DNA from: Megamonas sp. UBA1796
GTDB taxonomy: Bacteria; Bacillota; Negativicutes; Selenomonadales; Selenomonadaceae
Assembly (NCBI GenBank): GCA_002319795.1
Contig: DCFU01000023.1
Location: forward strand, 36,738-100,737
Length of the DNA: 64,000 nucleotides
Direction: 5' to 3'
Positions within the stretch are counted from its first letter, which is position 1. Every line of letters begins with the position of its first letter. Positions 44,505-54,108 of this stretch are shown piece after piece. Made by a program: the position numbers and the translations under genes. The notes beneath the pieces are model-generated. The model made no database searches, was not told the DNA's origin, and saw nothing but the letters and a program-made list of their open reading frames with translations.

Positions 44505-45044
44505 ATGATGATGGATGATATTGAGAGAGTTATGTTCACAAAAGAAAATATTGCAGGCATGATTGCTAAGCTTGGTAAAGAAATCAGTCGGGATTATGCC
44601 GGAAAGGAAATCTTTGCTGTAGGTATATTGAAGGGGGCAGTAGTGTTTTTTTCTGATGTGGTGCGTGCGATCGATGTGCCTGTCCAGATGGATTTCATGA
44701 TAGCTTCGAGTTATGGTAACAGTGCTGAAACAAGCGGCACTGTAAAAATTTTAAAAGACTTGGACTATGATATAGCAGGAAAACATGTGATGATTATTGA
44801 AGATATAATAGATTCAGGACTCACAATGGAATATCTTATGGAAATCCTGCGCGCGAGAAAGCCGGCAAGCATTCGGCTGTGTGCACTGCTTTCGAAGCCT
44901 TCGAGACGTCAGACGGATGTAACGATTGATTACTGTGGTGCGGAGGTGCCGGATGAATTCCTCGTGGGCTATGGCTTGGATTTTGCGGAGAAATATCGTA
45001 ATTTGCCTTGTATTGGCATTTTAAAGAAGGAAATTTATGCTTAA
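44505..45044 (+). CDS. hpt: hypoxanthine phosphoribosyltransferase
   Basis: 179 residues. PRPP-binding motif VMIIEDIIDSGLT, an early AVGILKGAVVFF loop and the flexible SSYGNSAETSG segment are family hallmarks. It salvages hypoxanthine and guanine. GAGGGATT at 44490-44497 is the ribosome site; ATG 44505 is followed by two more in-frame ATGs. It follows tilS by 38 bases. Confidence 0.96.
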   Translation: MMMDDIERVMFTKENIAGMIAKLGKEISRDYAGKEIFAVGILKGAVVFFSDVVRAIDVPVQMDFMIASSYGNSAETSGTVKILKDLDYDIAGKHVMIIEDIIDSGLTMEYLMEILRARKPASIRLCALLSKPSRRQTDVTIDYCGAEVPDEFLVGYGLDFAEKYRNLPCIGILKKEIYA

Positions 45045-45049
45045 AGGAT

Positions 45050-45078
45050 TTGTGAAAACCTGTGTTTAATGATATAAT
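45050..45078 (+). promoter_or_regulatory. sigma-A promoter for ftsH
   Basis: TTGTGA at 45050-45055, 17 bases, TATAAT at 45073-45078. Confidence 0.7.
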
Positions 45079-45132
45079 TAATTCCCATGGAGCCATCTAT
45101 CATGTGCTCTATGATGTAAGGAGGTTGAATGA

Positions 45133-47106
45133 TTGAATAAGTTCTTACGGAATGTAGGATTCTATTTGTTGATTATATTGGTTGCTATTTCAATCATTGA
45201 TTATTTTTCGACAAAGAATACTACAAAACAAGAAGTGAATTATACAGATTTCTTGAGCCAGGTGGAGCAGGGTTCTGTTAGCAAGGTGACTATCGTGGAC
45301 AATATCATCAAGGGAACGCTGCAGGATGGCACAGAATTCACGACGGTTACACCAAATTCACCAAATGCGGATGCAAATCTCGTAAAGACGCTGCAGGATA
45401 AGGGCGTGATGATTAAGGCTGAAAATCCGCCGGAACCACCGTGGTGGACAACGATGTTTTCGTCGATTCTTCCTATGGTGCTCCTCATCGGCGTCTGGTT
45501 CTTTCTCATGCAGCAGACACAGGGCGGCGGTGGCCGCGTGATGTCGTTTGGCAAGAGTCGGGCACGTATGACAGGCAGCGATAAGATGAAGGTGAACTTC
45601 AGTGATGTCGCTGGTGCCGATGAGGCTAAGCAGGAGCTCGAGGAAGTTGTAGAGTTCCTCAAGCATCCCAAGAAGTTCAATGATCTTGGGGCCCGTATTC
45701 CGAAGGGCGTTTTGCTCTTTGGCCCTCCGGGCACAGGTAAGACGCTGCTTGCGCGTGCTGTTGCCGGTGAGGCAGGGGTACCGTTCTTTACAATCAGCGG
45801 CTCTGATTTTGTTGAGATGTTTGTTGGTGTTGGTGCTTCACGTGTGCGTGACCTTTTTGAACAGGCGAAGAAAAATGCGCCTTGTATTGTGTTTATTGAC
45901 GAAATTGATGCGGTAGGACGCCAGCGTGGCGCAGGTGTGGGCGGCGGTCATGATGAACGTGAGCAGACGCTTAACCAGCTGCTTGTTGAAATGGATGGCT
46001 TTGCTGCCAATGAGGGCATCATTATTATTGCAGCAACCAATCGTCCGGATATTCTCGACCCCGCACTTCTGCGCCCAGGCCGTTTTGACCGCCAGATTGT
46101 TGTGGATAAGCCGGATGTTAAGGGACGCATGGCTATTCTCAAGGTACATACGAAAGGAAAGCCTGTGGCGACAGATGCAGATCTTGATGTGCTGGCCCGT
46201 CGTACACCTGGTTTTACCGGAGCGGATCTAAGTAATCTTGTAAATGAAGCGGCGTTGCTTTCTGCACGCCGTAATAGGAAAAAAATTGGCATGCCGGAAC
46301 TTGAGGAATCCATCGAGCGTGTTATGGCAGGACCGGAACGGAAATCCAAGGTCATCAGTGATCGGGAGAAGCGCCTGACAGCTTATCACGAAGGCGGGCA
46401 TACGCTTGTAGGCATGTTGCTGCCAAATGCGGATCCGGTTCATAAGGTGACAATTATTCCCCGTGGCAGAGCCGGTGGTTATACTCTTATGCTTCCAAAA
46501 GAGGATCGGTCCTATGCAACGCGCGGTGAGCTTATGGATAAGCTTAAAACATTGCTGGCGGGACGTGTCGCTGAAGAAGTCGTACTCAAGGAAATCAGCA
46601 CTGGTGCCCAGAGCGATATACAGCGTGCTTCGCAGATTGTGCGCAGCATGATTACCCAGTATGGTATGAGTGATGTACTTGGCCCTATCTCTTTCGGTGA
46701 GGGACAGGATCATCAGGTGTTTTTGGGACGGGATTTCAATAACCAGCGTAATTATTCGGAAGAAGTTGCCTGCGAGATTGATAAGGAAGTCCGTAAGTAC
46801 ATCGAAGATGCTTATGAGGAGTGCCGTACCATCCTTACGGAGAATGTGGATAAGCTTCATTTGCTGGCGAAGAACCTTATGGAGCGTGAAACTCTTGAGG
46901 CCGCTGAGCTTGAAGAGCTTATGACGAAGGGATATATTACGGATAAAGCAGAGGAGAGCGGAGAAGAGGAGAAGAAGGATGATGCAGTTGTCATGCAGCC
47001 TGTAGAAAATCCGGAAGCTTCCTCTGAAAGCACTGCAATCAAGCAGGAAGAAACAGCTGAAGAGAAGTCAGCTGAGCCAAAGCTCAATATTACAAGACAC
47101 GAATAG
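45133..47106 (+). CDS. ftsH: ATP-dependent zinc metalloprotease FtsH
   Basis: 657 residues. Two membrane helices (about 8-24 and 110-130), AAA+ domain with GPPGTGKT and the pore loop FVGVGASRVRD, then the peptidase with HEGGH (HExxH zinc site; most relatives have HEAGH). A Glu/Lys-rich disordered tail ends the protein. FtsH degrades membrane and regulatory proteins. TTG 45133 follows AAGGAGGTTG. Confidence 0.97.
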   Translation: MNKFLRNVGFYLLIILVAISIIDYFSTKNTTKQEVNYTDFLSQVEQGSVSKVTIVDNIIKGTLQDGTEFTTVTPNSPNADANLVKTLQDKGVMIKAENPPEPPWWTTMFSSILPMVLLIGVWFFLMQQTQGGGGRVMSFGKSRARMTGSDKMKVNFSDVAGADEAKQELEEVVEFLKHPKKFNDLGARIPKGVLLFGPPGTGKTLLARAVAGEAGVPFFTISGSDFVEMFVGVGASRVRDLFEQAKKNAPCIVFIDEIDAVGRQRGAGVGGGHDEREQTLNQLLVEMDGFAANEGIIIIAATNRPDILDPALLRPGRFDRQIVVDKPDVKGRMAILKVHTKGKPVATDADLDVLARRTPGFTGADLSNLVNEAALLSARRNRKKIGMPELEESIERVMAGPERKSKVISDREKRLTAYHEGGHTLVGMLLPNADPVHKVTIIPRGRAGGYTLMLPKEDRSYATRGELMDKLKTLLAGRVAEEVVLKEISTGAQSDIQRASQIVRSMITQYGMSDVLGPISFGEGQDHQVFLGRDFNNQRNYSEEVACEIDKEVRKYIEDAYEECRTILTENVDKLHLLAKNLMERETLEAAELEELMTKGYITDKAEESGEEEKKDDAVVMQPVENPEASSESTAIKQEETAEEKSAEPKLNITRHE

Positions 47107-47118
47107 AAATCATATGAT

Positions 47119-47165
47119 AAATGGCGGGGCAGGCAGAGTATTTTTGCTTACTCCGCCATTTGTTG
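47119..47165 (+). terminator. terminator after ftsH
   Basis: AAATGGCGG at 47119-47127 pairs with CCGCCATTT at 47153-47161; 25-base loop; weak T tail. Confidence 0.6.
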
Positions 47166-47186
47166 TATAATCAGTTTTGTGGTTGG

Positions 47187-47215
47187 TTGACACTGCTGGA
47201 ATTTTGGCTTATCAT
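47187..47215 (+). promoter_or_regulatory. sigma-A promoter for the asparaginase gene
   Basis: TTGACA at 47187-47192, 17 bases, TATCAT at 47210-47215; leader of about 110 bases before ATG 47332. Confidence 0.75.
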
Positions 47216-47331
47216 AAAAATTGATTTTAATTTTACGTTGTTGTCAATGGCTAAAGAAAGATTTATCCCGGCAGCATGTCAGGGTAACAGAAGCCTATAT
47301 TGATATTATATGCGAGAGGCGGTTCAGTAAT

Positions 47332-48327
47332 ATGAGTGAAGTATTGTTGCATTATACGCGTGGCGGGCATGTAGAAGATATTAATCGCGGAGATGTTGTT
47401 GCAGTGAACAGCGCCGGGAAGATTATAGATTCTGTGGGGGATGCACAGCTGCCAATGTTTTGGCGCAGTGCAGCCAAACCGTTCCAGGCTTTGCCTTTTG
47501 TTAAAAATGGCGGGCTTAGTAAATATGGGATTACAGATAAGGAGCTTGCCTTACTTGTATCTTCACACAGTGGAGAACCGATTCATGTGGAACTTGTGCA
47601 GGGTATTCTGGCGAAAATCGGGCTTACGGTGGATGCGCTGGATTGTGGTCCGGCGCGTCCGATGAGCGGCAAAGCTGCCAGAACGCTGGTGGAAAAACAT
47701 GAAAAGCCCCAGGCTGTGCATAATCCCTGTTCAGGGAAACATTCGCAAATCCTTGCCCTTTGCCGTATGATGGGGCTGCCGGTTGAAGGATATACAAAGC
47801 CGGAACATGCAGTAGAAAAGGTGATTTTTCAGCATGTTGCTATGGCATCCCGCATGCCGGAGGATAAGCTTGAAATTGGTATTGATGGTTGTGGTGTGCC
47901 GGTATTTTACCTGCCGCTTGATCACATGGCGCTGGCATATGCGCGGCTGTCTACGCCGGAAAAAGGCGCATGGGGAGAATATGAGGTTGCTGCGCGTACG
48001 ATTCGTGATGCGATGAGCGCTCACCCTGAGGTACTGGCGGGCACAGGGCGCATCGATACCATTGTGTCGCAGATTACCAAGGGGCGTATCATTGCCAAGA
48101 TTGGGGCGGATGCGGTTTACTGTATTGCTGTCAGGGATGAGGATCTTGGGATTGCGTTTAAAATAGAGGACGGCAGCTATCGTGCAATTAATCCTGCCGT
48201 CATTGGCGTCTTGAAGCGTATGGGACTGCTTACCAGGGAAGAGTATGATGCCTTGATAGAAAAATTCCCGCCGGTTTTGAAAAACCATCGTGGCGATATC
48301 ATCGGGACTGTGGAAACCATGTTTTGA
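47332..48327 (+). CDS. asparaginase (L-asparaginase II, Rhizobium-type family)
   Basis: 331 residues of the COG4448 asparaginase family, unrelated in sequence to the E. coli enzymes. Visible motifs: MFWRSAAKPFQALPF, SSHSGEPIHVELV (Ser-His-Ser-Gly), HNPCSGKHSQILALC and IDGCGVPVFYLPL, which carry the conserved Ser/Lys/Cys residues. It deamidates asparagine. ATG 47332 with GAGAGGCGG upstream; an open frame from 47221 is untranslated leader. No signal peptide. Confidence 0.88.
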   Translation: MSEVLLHYTRGGHVEDINRGDVVAVNSAGKIIDSVGDAQLPMFWRSAAKPFQALPFVKNGGLSKYGITDKELALLVSSHSGEPIHVELVQGILAKIGLTVDALDCGPARPMSGKAARTLVEKHEKPQAVHNPCSGKHSQILALCRMMGLPVEGYTKPEHAVEKVIFQHVAMASRMPEDKLEIGIDGCGVPVFYLPLDHMALAYARLSTPEKGAWGEYEVAARTIRDAMSAHPEVLAGTGRIDTIVSQITKGRIIAKIGADAVYCIAVRDEDLGIAFKIEDGSYRAINPAVIGVLKRMGLLTREEYDALIEKFPPVLKNHRGDIIGTVETMF

Positions 48328-48422
48328 GATTCTGTATGGCTCATGGGGCGATGCCGGCGAGGTAAGACGCAATTGGAAAATCGTGGCGCAGAGTATGATA
48401 AAGGTAGGGAAAAACTCTATAG

Positions 48423-48468
48423 CGCAGGCGTTGTATATAGTTCAAATATATGCAATGCCTGCGTTTTT
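48423..48468 (+). terminator. terminator after the asparaginase gene
   Basis: CGCAGGCGTTGTATATA (48423-48439) pairs with TATATGCAATGCCTGCG (48447-48463) with two G-U pairs, then TTTTT. Confidence 0.88.
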
Positions 48469-48546
48469 GCATATGTACAAAAAAAATCGATGACAGCCGG
48501 GACTTGCGATATTTTTTAAAGTAATTTATGATATAAAAGAATGTGG

Positions 48547-48575
48547 TTGTATAAAAGAATTTGATACGCTATTAT
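48547..48575 (+). promoter_or_regulatory. promoter for birA-coaX-dusB
   Basis: TTGTAT at 48547-48552, 17 bases, TATTAT at 48570-48575. No biotin-type operator palindrome was seen here. Confidence 0.5.
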
Positions 48576-48617
48576 TATAGGGGTTAGTTTGTATTTTGAA
48601 ATAAAGGGGATAATAGG

Positions 48618-49595
48618 ATGCGATCCAGTATATTAAAACTTCTGCGCGAAGCGGGGAAAGGATATGTTTCTGGTGAAGAAATAGCGGGACAGCTGGGGGT
48701 TTCACGTACGGCAGTTTGGAAACATATCCAGGAACTGCGTGAGGCAGGTTATGATATAGCCAGCCACTCCCGCAGCGGGTATTCGCTCAGGGAAGCACCG
48801 GATCTTTTGCTGCCGAATGAGATACAGCATGGTTTGACGACAAGATTCATTGGTAAGAATATCGTGCATTATGAAGAAGTAAGTTCGACCAATATTGAGG
48901 CAAAGCGGCTGGCAGCAGATGGAGCACCGGAGGGTACTGTTGTTGTGAGTGAGGCGCAGAATACAGGACGCGGCCGTATGGAACGGGGTTTTTTCTCACC
49001 TAAAGGTAAGGGAATCTGGTTCTCGGTCATTCTGCGGCCACATTTTTTGCCGCAGGAAGCCCCAAAATGTACTTTGCTGGCAGCAGTTTCTGTGGCCAGG
49101 GCGATGGAAAAGTTCGGTCTTAAGGCAGATATCAAATGGCCAAATGATATTCTTTATGAAGGTAAAAAGCTCGTGGGCATACTTACGGAGATGAATGCAG
49201 AAATGGACCGCATCAATTATGTAGTCATCGGTACGGGTATCAATGTGAATATTATGCCGGAAGATTTTCCTGAGGATATCAGATCCGTGGCAACGTCGCT
49301 CGCTATCATGAAGGGTGAAAAGCTGCCTCGCGTGGCGTTCTTCCGTGAAGTCCTGACTGCGCTGGAGGAACTTTATGATTTAGCGCGCAGCAAGGGATTT
49401 GCTCCCGTTCTCGATGAATGGAGGCGTTATACGATTACATTGGGACAGGAAGTAGATGTTATCGGTATAAATGAAAGATTTTTTGGCGTGGCGGCCGATA
49501 TTGACACAGAGGGTGCGTTGCTCGTGGATACACCCGAGGGGCGTCGCCGTGTGCTTGCGGGTGATGTTTCTATCCGGACGAAGAAACGGACTTGA
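48618..49595 (+). CDS. birA: bifunctional biotin-[acetyl-CoA-carboxylase] ligase / biotin repressor
   Basis: 325 residues. An N-terminal winged helix (GEEIAGQLGVSRTAVWKHI) is followed by the ligase domain with GRGRMERGFFSPKGKG (biotinyl-AMP loop) and IKWPNDI, then a small C-terminal SH3-like part. It attaches biotin to carboxylases, and the HTH suggests it also represses biotin genes. It heads an operon with coaX and dusB. Confidence 0.95.
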   Translation: MRSSILKLLREAGKGYVSGEEIAGQLGVSRTAVWKHIQELREAGYDIASHSRSGYSLREAPDLLLPNEIQHGLTTRFIGKNIVHYEEVSSTNIEAKRLAADGAPEGTVVVSEAQNTGRGRMERGFFSPKGKGIWFSVILRPHFLPQEAPKCTLLAAVSVARAMEKFGLKADIKWPNDILYEGKKLVGILTEMNAEMDRINYVVIGTGINVNIMPEDFPEDIRSVATSLAIMKGEKLPRVAFFREVLTALEELYDLARSKGFAPVLDEWRRYTITLGQEVDVIGINERFFGVAADIDTEGALLVDTPEGRRRVLAGDVSIRTKKRT

Positions 49596-49643
49596 AAATT
49601 CAGCTCATAGAGCGATTGGCTTTATGCTATTGGAGGAAATGTA

Positions 49644-50408
49644 ATGCTTTTAGTGTTTGATATTGGCAATAGCAATATCGTATTGGGAACCTATGAGGGC
49701 AAGAAATTGCTGAAGCACTGGCGTATTTCTACGGACCGCCAGAAAACCGGCGATGAGTATGGGATGCTGATAAATAATTTATTCCACTTTCAGGGTATAC
49801 GCATGACAGACATTGATGCAATCATTATTTCATCGGTTGTTCCGCCGCTCATTGTACCGATGATTAAGATGTGTGAGAGATATTTTCATCTGCATCCGCT
49901 TATCGTGGGGCCGGGTATTAAAACGGGTATTCGTCTGAAATATGAAAACCCGCGTGAAATAGGTGCTGACCGTATCGTAAACGCAGTCGGGGCTTTTGAG
50001 CAGTATGGTGGACCGCTTATTGTAATTGATATCGGTACGGCCACAACCTTTGATGTTGTGGCGAATAACGGAGATTTCCTGGGAGGTGTCATTGCCCCAG
50101 GGATTGGTATTTCGACGGAGGCGCTCTTTATGCGTGCAGCCAAGCTGCCGCGCATCGAACTTGTCACACCTAAGAATGTTGTGAACCGCAACACAATAGG
50201 GGGCATGCAGTCCGGCATTATTTTCGGCTGCGTCGGGCAAATTGATGAGATTGTACGTCGTATCAAGGATGAGATGCGGATGGAGATGACGGTCATTGCG
50301 ACTGGTGGTTATGCACGCATGATTCAGCGCGAATCGACGACCATAGATAAGATAGATCATTTCCTTACGCTTACGGGTCTCAGGGTTTTGTACGAGAGGA
50401 ATATGTAA
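49644..50408 (+). CDS. coaX: type III pantothenate kinase
   Basis: 254 residues, ASKHA fold. LLVFDIGNSNIVLG (phosphate loop), SSVVPPL, PREIGADRIVNAVGA and IDIGTATTFDVV are the CoaX motifs. First step of CoA synthesis; this type is not feedback inhibited by CoA. GGAGGAAA at 49631-49638 is the site. The stop overlaps the dusB ATG by one base (TAATG). Confidence 0.96.
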   Translation: MLLVFDIGNSNIVLGTYEGKKLLKHWRISTDRQKTGDEYGMLINNLFHFQGIRMTDIDAIIISSVVPPLIVPMIKMCERYFHLHPLIVGPGIKTGIRLKYENPREIGADRIVNAVGAFEQYGGPLIVIDIGTATTFDVVANNGDFLGGVIAPGIGISTEALFMRAAKLPRIELVTPKNVVNRNTIGGMQSGIIFGCVGQIDEIVRRIKDEMRMEMTVIATGGYARMIQRESTTIDKIDHFLTLTGLRVLYERNM

Positions 50409-51388
50409 TGCATATTGGTAACTTGGATTTTCCTGTTCCGGTATTTTTAGCACCTATGGCAGGGGTAACGGATACGGCTTATCGCATACTCGCCCGTGAG
50501 ATGGGGTGCTCGCTGGTGTATTCTGAAATGGTCAGTGATAAGGGCATCAATTACCGTAATTCACATACTTTGGAAATGCTGCATACGGAGCGAAGGGAAC
50601 GGCCTTTGGCTATGCAGCTTTTTGGTGCGGAACCGGAAAGTGTGGCACGGGCAGCGGCATATGTTGAAAATCTGGGATGTGCGGATATCATTGATTTTAA
50701 TATGGGATGTCCGGCACCCAAGGTTGTAAAGAATGGCGAAGGGTCTGCACTTATGCTTGATCCGGACCGTGCTTTTCGTGTACTGCAGGCCCTGCGCGCT
50801 GCGGTGAGCCTGCCGGTTACGGTAAAAATGCGCAAGGGCTGGGATGAAACGCGCGTGAATGTCATTGAACTAGCTAAGCTTGCCGAACAGGCAGGTATGG
50901 ATGCTATTGCTGTGCATGGACGTACCAGAGAGCAGTTTTATAGTGGGCGGGCAGATTGGAAAATTATTGCCAGGGTCAAGCAAGCGGTGCATATTCCTGT
51001 GATTGCGAATGGTGATATCCGTACCTGCAAAGATTTGGCTGACATCTTTCGGGAGACACACTGTGACGCGGTGATGATTGGACGTGCGGCACAGGGGAAT
51101 CCCTGGATTTTTCGGCGATTTCGTGAATTTCTTATGACAGGCAGCGAGGCTGGGGAGCCGACGATTGAGGAGCGGGCGTCGGTTATCCTGCGCCATCTTG
51201 ATATGCTGCTTGCATGCAAGGGGGATTACATCGGGCCCCGTGAGATGCGCAAGCATGCAACCTGGTACACGAAGGGGCTGCCACATGGTGCAGAGCTGCG
51301 TGAACAGTTTAACCGGGCGGAAAAAAGAGCGGATTTCGTAGAGATCCTGCGCAGGATGCAGGATACGGCAATAGAAGCTTTGTCTTGA
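50408..51388 (+). CDS. dusB: tRNA-dihydrouridine synthase (DusB family)
   Basis: 326 residues, FMN-dependent TIM barrel. APMAGVTDTAYR opens the barrel and the catalytic Cys is in FNMGCPAPKVVKNGEGSAL; FMN contacts include IAVHGRTREQFYSG and VIANGDI. It reduces uridine to dihydrouridine in tRNA. coaX-dusB coupling is seen in other Firmicutes. Confidence 0.93.
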   Translation: MHIGNLDFPVPVFLAPMAGVTDTAYRILAREMGCSLVYSEMVSDKGINYRNSHTLEMLHTERRERPLAMQLFGAEPESVARAAAYVENLGCADIIDFNMGCPAPKVVKNGEGSALMLDPDRAFRVLQALRAAVSLPVTVKMRKGWDETRVNVIELAKLAEQAGMDAIAVHGRTREQFYSGRADWKIIARVKQAVHIPVIANGDIRTCKDLADIFRETHCDAVMIGRAAQGNPWIFRRFREFLMTGSEAGEPTIEERASVILRHLDMLLACKGDYIGPREMRKHATWYTKGLPHGAELREQFNRAEKRADFVEILRRMQDTAIEALS

Positions 51389-51409
51389 ACAAAAATGGAG
51401 GAGAGAAGA

Positions 51410-52807
51410 ATGTCAGATAAAAAGGATAAGAAGCAGGAGGCTGTATGGAACACGTATACGGCAAAAGAGAAGCAGGCGATGGAAACACTTTGTGCGGGTT
51501 ACCGTGCGTTTCTGACGAAGTGCAAGACGGAGCGCGAGAGTACGGCAGACGCTGTGCGTGAGGCTGAGGCTGCGGGCTATGTGGATGTAGCGGAGGTTAT
51601 GGCACAGGGCAGGAAGCTGCAGCCTGGTGATAAGGTCTATGCTGTTTGCATGAAAAAAACCATTGCGCTTTTTAATATAGGTACGGAGCCATTAGAAAAT
51701 GGGATGGCAATACTCGGGGCACACGTGGATACCTGCAGGCTGGATCTCAAGCAGAACCCTCTGTATGAGGATGGCGGACTGGCTTATTTCGATACGCATT
51801 ATTATGGTGGCATAAAAAAATATCAATGGGTTACACTGCCACTTGCTTTGCATGGCGTTATAGCGAAAAAAGATGGTACAGTGCTGGATATTGTTATTGG
51901 CGAGGATGAGTCCGAACCGGCTTTTTGCGTAACCGATTTGCTGATCCACCTATCACAGGAACAGATGGAAAAGAAGGCCTCCAAGGTCATCGAGGGTGAA
52001 AAACTGGATGTACTTGTAGGGACACTGCCTTTGAAGGGTGAGGACAAGGATGCTGTCAAGGCAGGTGTGCTTAAGCTTTTGGCAGATAAATATGATATTT
52101 GTGAAGAGGACTTTATTTCGGCTGAGCTCACACTTGTTCCGGCAGGCCGGGCGCGTGAGATGGGGCTTGACCGCAGCATGATTCTGGCCTATGGGCAGGA
52201 TGACCGCGTTTGTGCGTATACCTCGCTGGTGGCTATGCTGGAGACAGGCAGAGTCCGGAAAACAGCCTGCTGTCTGCTCGTTGATAAAGAAGAAATCGGC
52301 AGTATGGGAGCTACGGGTATGCAGTCTCGTTTCTTTGAAAATGCGCTTGCCGAGGTACTGAATCTTTTGGGACAGTACAGCGAGCTTATCCTGCGTCGCT
52401 GCCTGGCAAATTCCAAAATGCTTTCTTCAGATGTTTCCTCTGGCTATGATGCACTGTATGCCAGTGCCTATGATAAAAAGAATGTTGCCTATCTTGGTAA
52501 GGGTATGGTATTCAATAAGTTTACCGGAGCACGCGGCAAATCGGGCTCGAATGATGCCAATGCGGAATATCTCGGTGAAATACGATGCATGCTTGAAAAG
52601 CACAAGGTGCATTTCCAGACCGCAGAGCTTGGCCGGGTCGATCTTGGCGGTGGCGGGACGATTGCCTATATCATGTCACTTTATGGTATGCAGGTCATAG
52701 ACAGCGGCGTAGCCGTGTTGTCGATGCATGCACCATGGGAGGTCACCAGCAAGGTTGATATTTATGAGGCGAAGAAGGGCTATACGGCTTTTCTGCAGGA
52801 AGCCTGA
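51410..52807 (+). CDS. M18 family aminopeptidase
   Basis: 465 residues. Zinc ligands are expected in LGAHVDTCRLDLK (His and Asp), the catalytic Glu pair in DKEEIGSMGATGMQS and the last His in SMHAPWEV. This is the aminopeptidase I family of dinuclear zinc exopeptidases. Cytoplasmic, no signal. ATG 51410 has GGAGGAGAG at 51397-51405. It likely recycles peptides; expression may be with dusB upstream (21-base gap). Confidence 0.92.
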   Translation: MSDKKDKKQEAVWNTYTAKEKQAMETLCAGYRAFLTKCKTERESTADAVREAEAAGYVDVAEVMAQGRKLQPGDKVYAVCMKKTIALFNIGTEPLENGMAILGAHVDTCRLDLKQNPLYEDGGLAYFDTHYYGGIKKYQWVTLPLALHGVIAKKDGTVLDIVIGEDESEPAFCVTDLLIHLSQEQMEKKASKVIEGEKLDVLVGTLPLKGEDKDAVKAGVLKLLADKYDICEEDFISAELTLVPAGRAREMGLDRSMILAYGQDDRVCAYTSLVAMLETGRVRKTACCLLVDKEEIGSMGATGMQSRFFENALAEVLNLLGQYSELILRRCLANSKMLSSDVSSGYDALYASAYDKKNVAYLGKGMVFNKFTGARGKSGSNDANAEYLGEIRCMLEKHKVHFQTAELGRVDLGGGGTIAYIMSLYGMQVIDSGVAVLSMHAPWEVTSKVDIYEAKKGYTAFLQEA

Positions 52808-52836
52808 AGACAGGATAAATATATGGGGATGGAAAA

Positions 52837-54006
52837 ATGTCAGAGCTGCTGATTCAAAAATTTATACGCAATTATGCAGATACGGATAATCCTGCTGTAC
52901 GTCTGCAATATGGAACGTTTAGTGGGATCGTCGGCATAATCGTGAACTTTGCGCTTTTTGCCGTAAAACTGACCATCGGTATTTTGAGTGGTGCCATATC
53001 TATTATAGCGGATGCTCTGCATAACCTTTCGGATGCAGCCTCGGCTGTTGTGACCTTGCTGGGCTTCAAGCTCGCGGCAAAACCGGCGGATACGGAGCAC
53101 CCTTTTGGTCATGGAAGGATAGAATACCTGACAGGGCTCTTGATTTCCTTTATAATCCTTATGGTTGGCATAGAGCTTTTAGAGACCTCGGTGGATAAGA
53201 TTCTGCATCCAGCTGCGATTTCAATCGGTGGTGCAATGATTGTATTTTTGCTTATATCTATAGCACTTCAACTTTGGCTGGGGCGGTTCAACCGGACGAT
53301 TGGCTGCAGGATAAATTCCGCGGCCATCGAAGCGGCAGCAGCGGACAGCCTTAATGATTGTGTGGCTACGGGCGTAGTGCTGTTCAGTCTGGGGGTCAAC
53401 TACTTTGCTGGATATAATGTCGATGGCATTGCGGGGATTTTTGTAGCCTGTTTTGTGCTCCACAGTGGCTGGGGAGCGGCGAAAGCAACGATACAGCCAC
53501 TCTTGGGGCGGGCACCAGAGCCAGCGTTTGTCAAGGCGCTGGAGGAGGCTGTGCTTGCGGAAAAAGCAATCCGTGGCATGCATGACCTTATCATACACGA
53601 TTATGGACCTGGCAGGATCTTTGTTTCGCTGCATGTGGAGATTCCGGCAGACATGGATATCATGAAGGCACATGAGCTTATAGACGGACTGGAGATGCGT
53701 CTTCACGGAAAATTTCGTTTGGAGGTCACGGTGCATATGGATCCTGTGGTAGTGAATAATCCTGAGATTGACAGGCTGCGCAGGCTCATGGAAAAGGCTG
53801 TAGCGGAAACGGACAGCAACCTTTCCATGCATGATTTTCGAATGACGACGACCTACGATTCCGGGCGTAACCTTATTTTTGATGTAGTGGTGCCAGCAGA
53901 CTGCCAGCTGACAGACCGCGAGGTGCGCCAGACTCTTTGTAACAAGGCAGCAGCCTTGGATAAGGGCTATCATGCGGTTGTGCGAATTGACCATTTATAT
54001 TCATGA
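52837..54006 (+). CDS. cation diffusion facilitator transporter
   Basis: 389 residues. Six membrane helices over residues about 25-215, with the metal site residues in ADALHNLSDAASA and EHPFGHGRIEY; a long cytoplasmic tail holds a dimerisation domain (HDLIIHDYGPGRIFVSLHVEIPAD is its start) and a further alpha-beta segment of about 90 residues. It exports Zn, Mn or Fe by proton antiport; metal choice is not clear. It is longer than the usual 300-residue members because of the extra tail. Confidence 0.9.
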   Translation: MSELLIQKFIRNYADTDNPAVRLQYGTFSGIVGIIVNFALFAVKLTIGILSGAISIIADALHNLSDAASAVVTLLGFKLAAKPADTEHPFGHGRIEYLTGLLISFIILMVGIELLETSVDKILHPAAISIGGAMIVFLLISIALQLWLGRFNRTIGCRINSAAIEAAAADSLNDCVATGVVLFSLGVNYFAGYNVDGIAGIFVACFVLHSGWGAAKATIQPLLGRAPEPAFVKALEEAVLAEKAIRGMHDLIIHDYGPGRIFVSLHVEIPADMDIMKAHELIDGLEMRLHGKFRLEVTVHMDPVVVNNPEIDRLRRLMEKAVAETDSNLSMHDFRMTTTYDSGRNLIFDVVVPADCQLTDREVRQTLCNKAAALDKGYHAVVRIDHLYS

Positions 54007-54044
54007 AGAGACGGAAGAAGACGTTTATGACGTCAGGACAAAAA

Positions 54045-54091
54045 AAGGATTGTATTCTCAGAGAAAGACCTTCTGTGAGAATACAATCCTT
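54045..54091. terminator. bidirectional terminator between CDF gene and deoD
   Basis: AAGGATTGTATTCTCA at 54045-54060 pairs exactly with 54076-54091, 15-base loop; A tract on the left and T-rich on the right. Confidence 0.9.
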
Positions 54092-54108
54092 ATATTTATG
54101 TCCGTATT

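Noticed and set aside
48470..48617. BirA operator upstream of birA
   Set aside because: No pair of TTGTTAAC/GTTAACAA-like half-sites at the expected spacing was found; only a plain promoter is visible.
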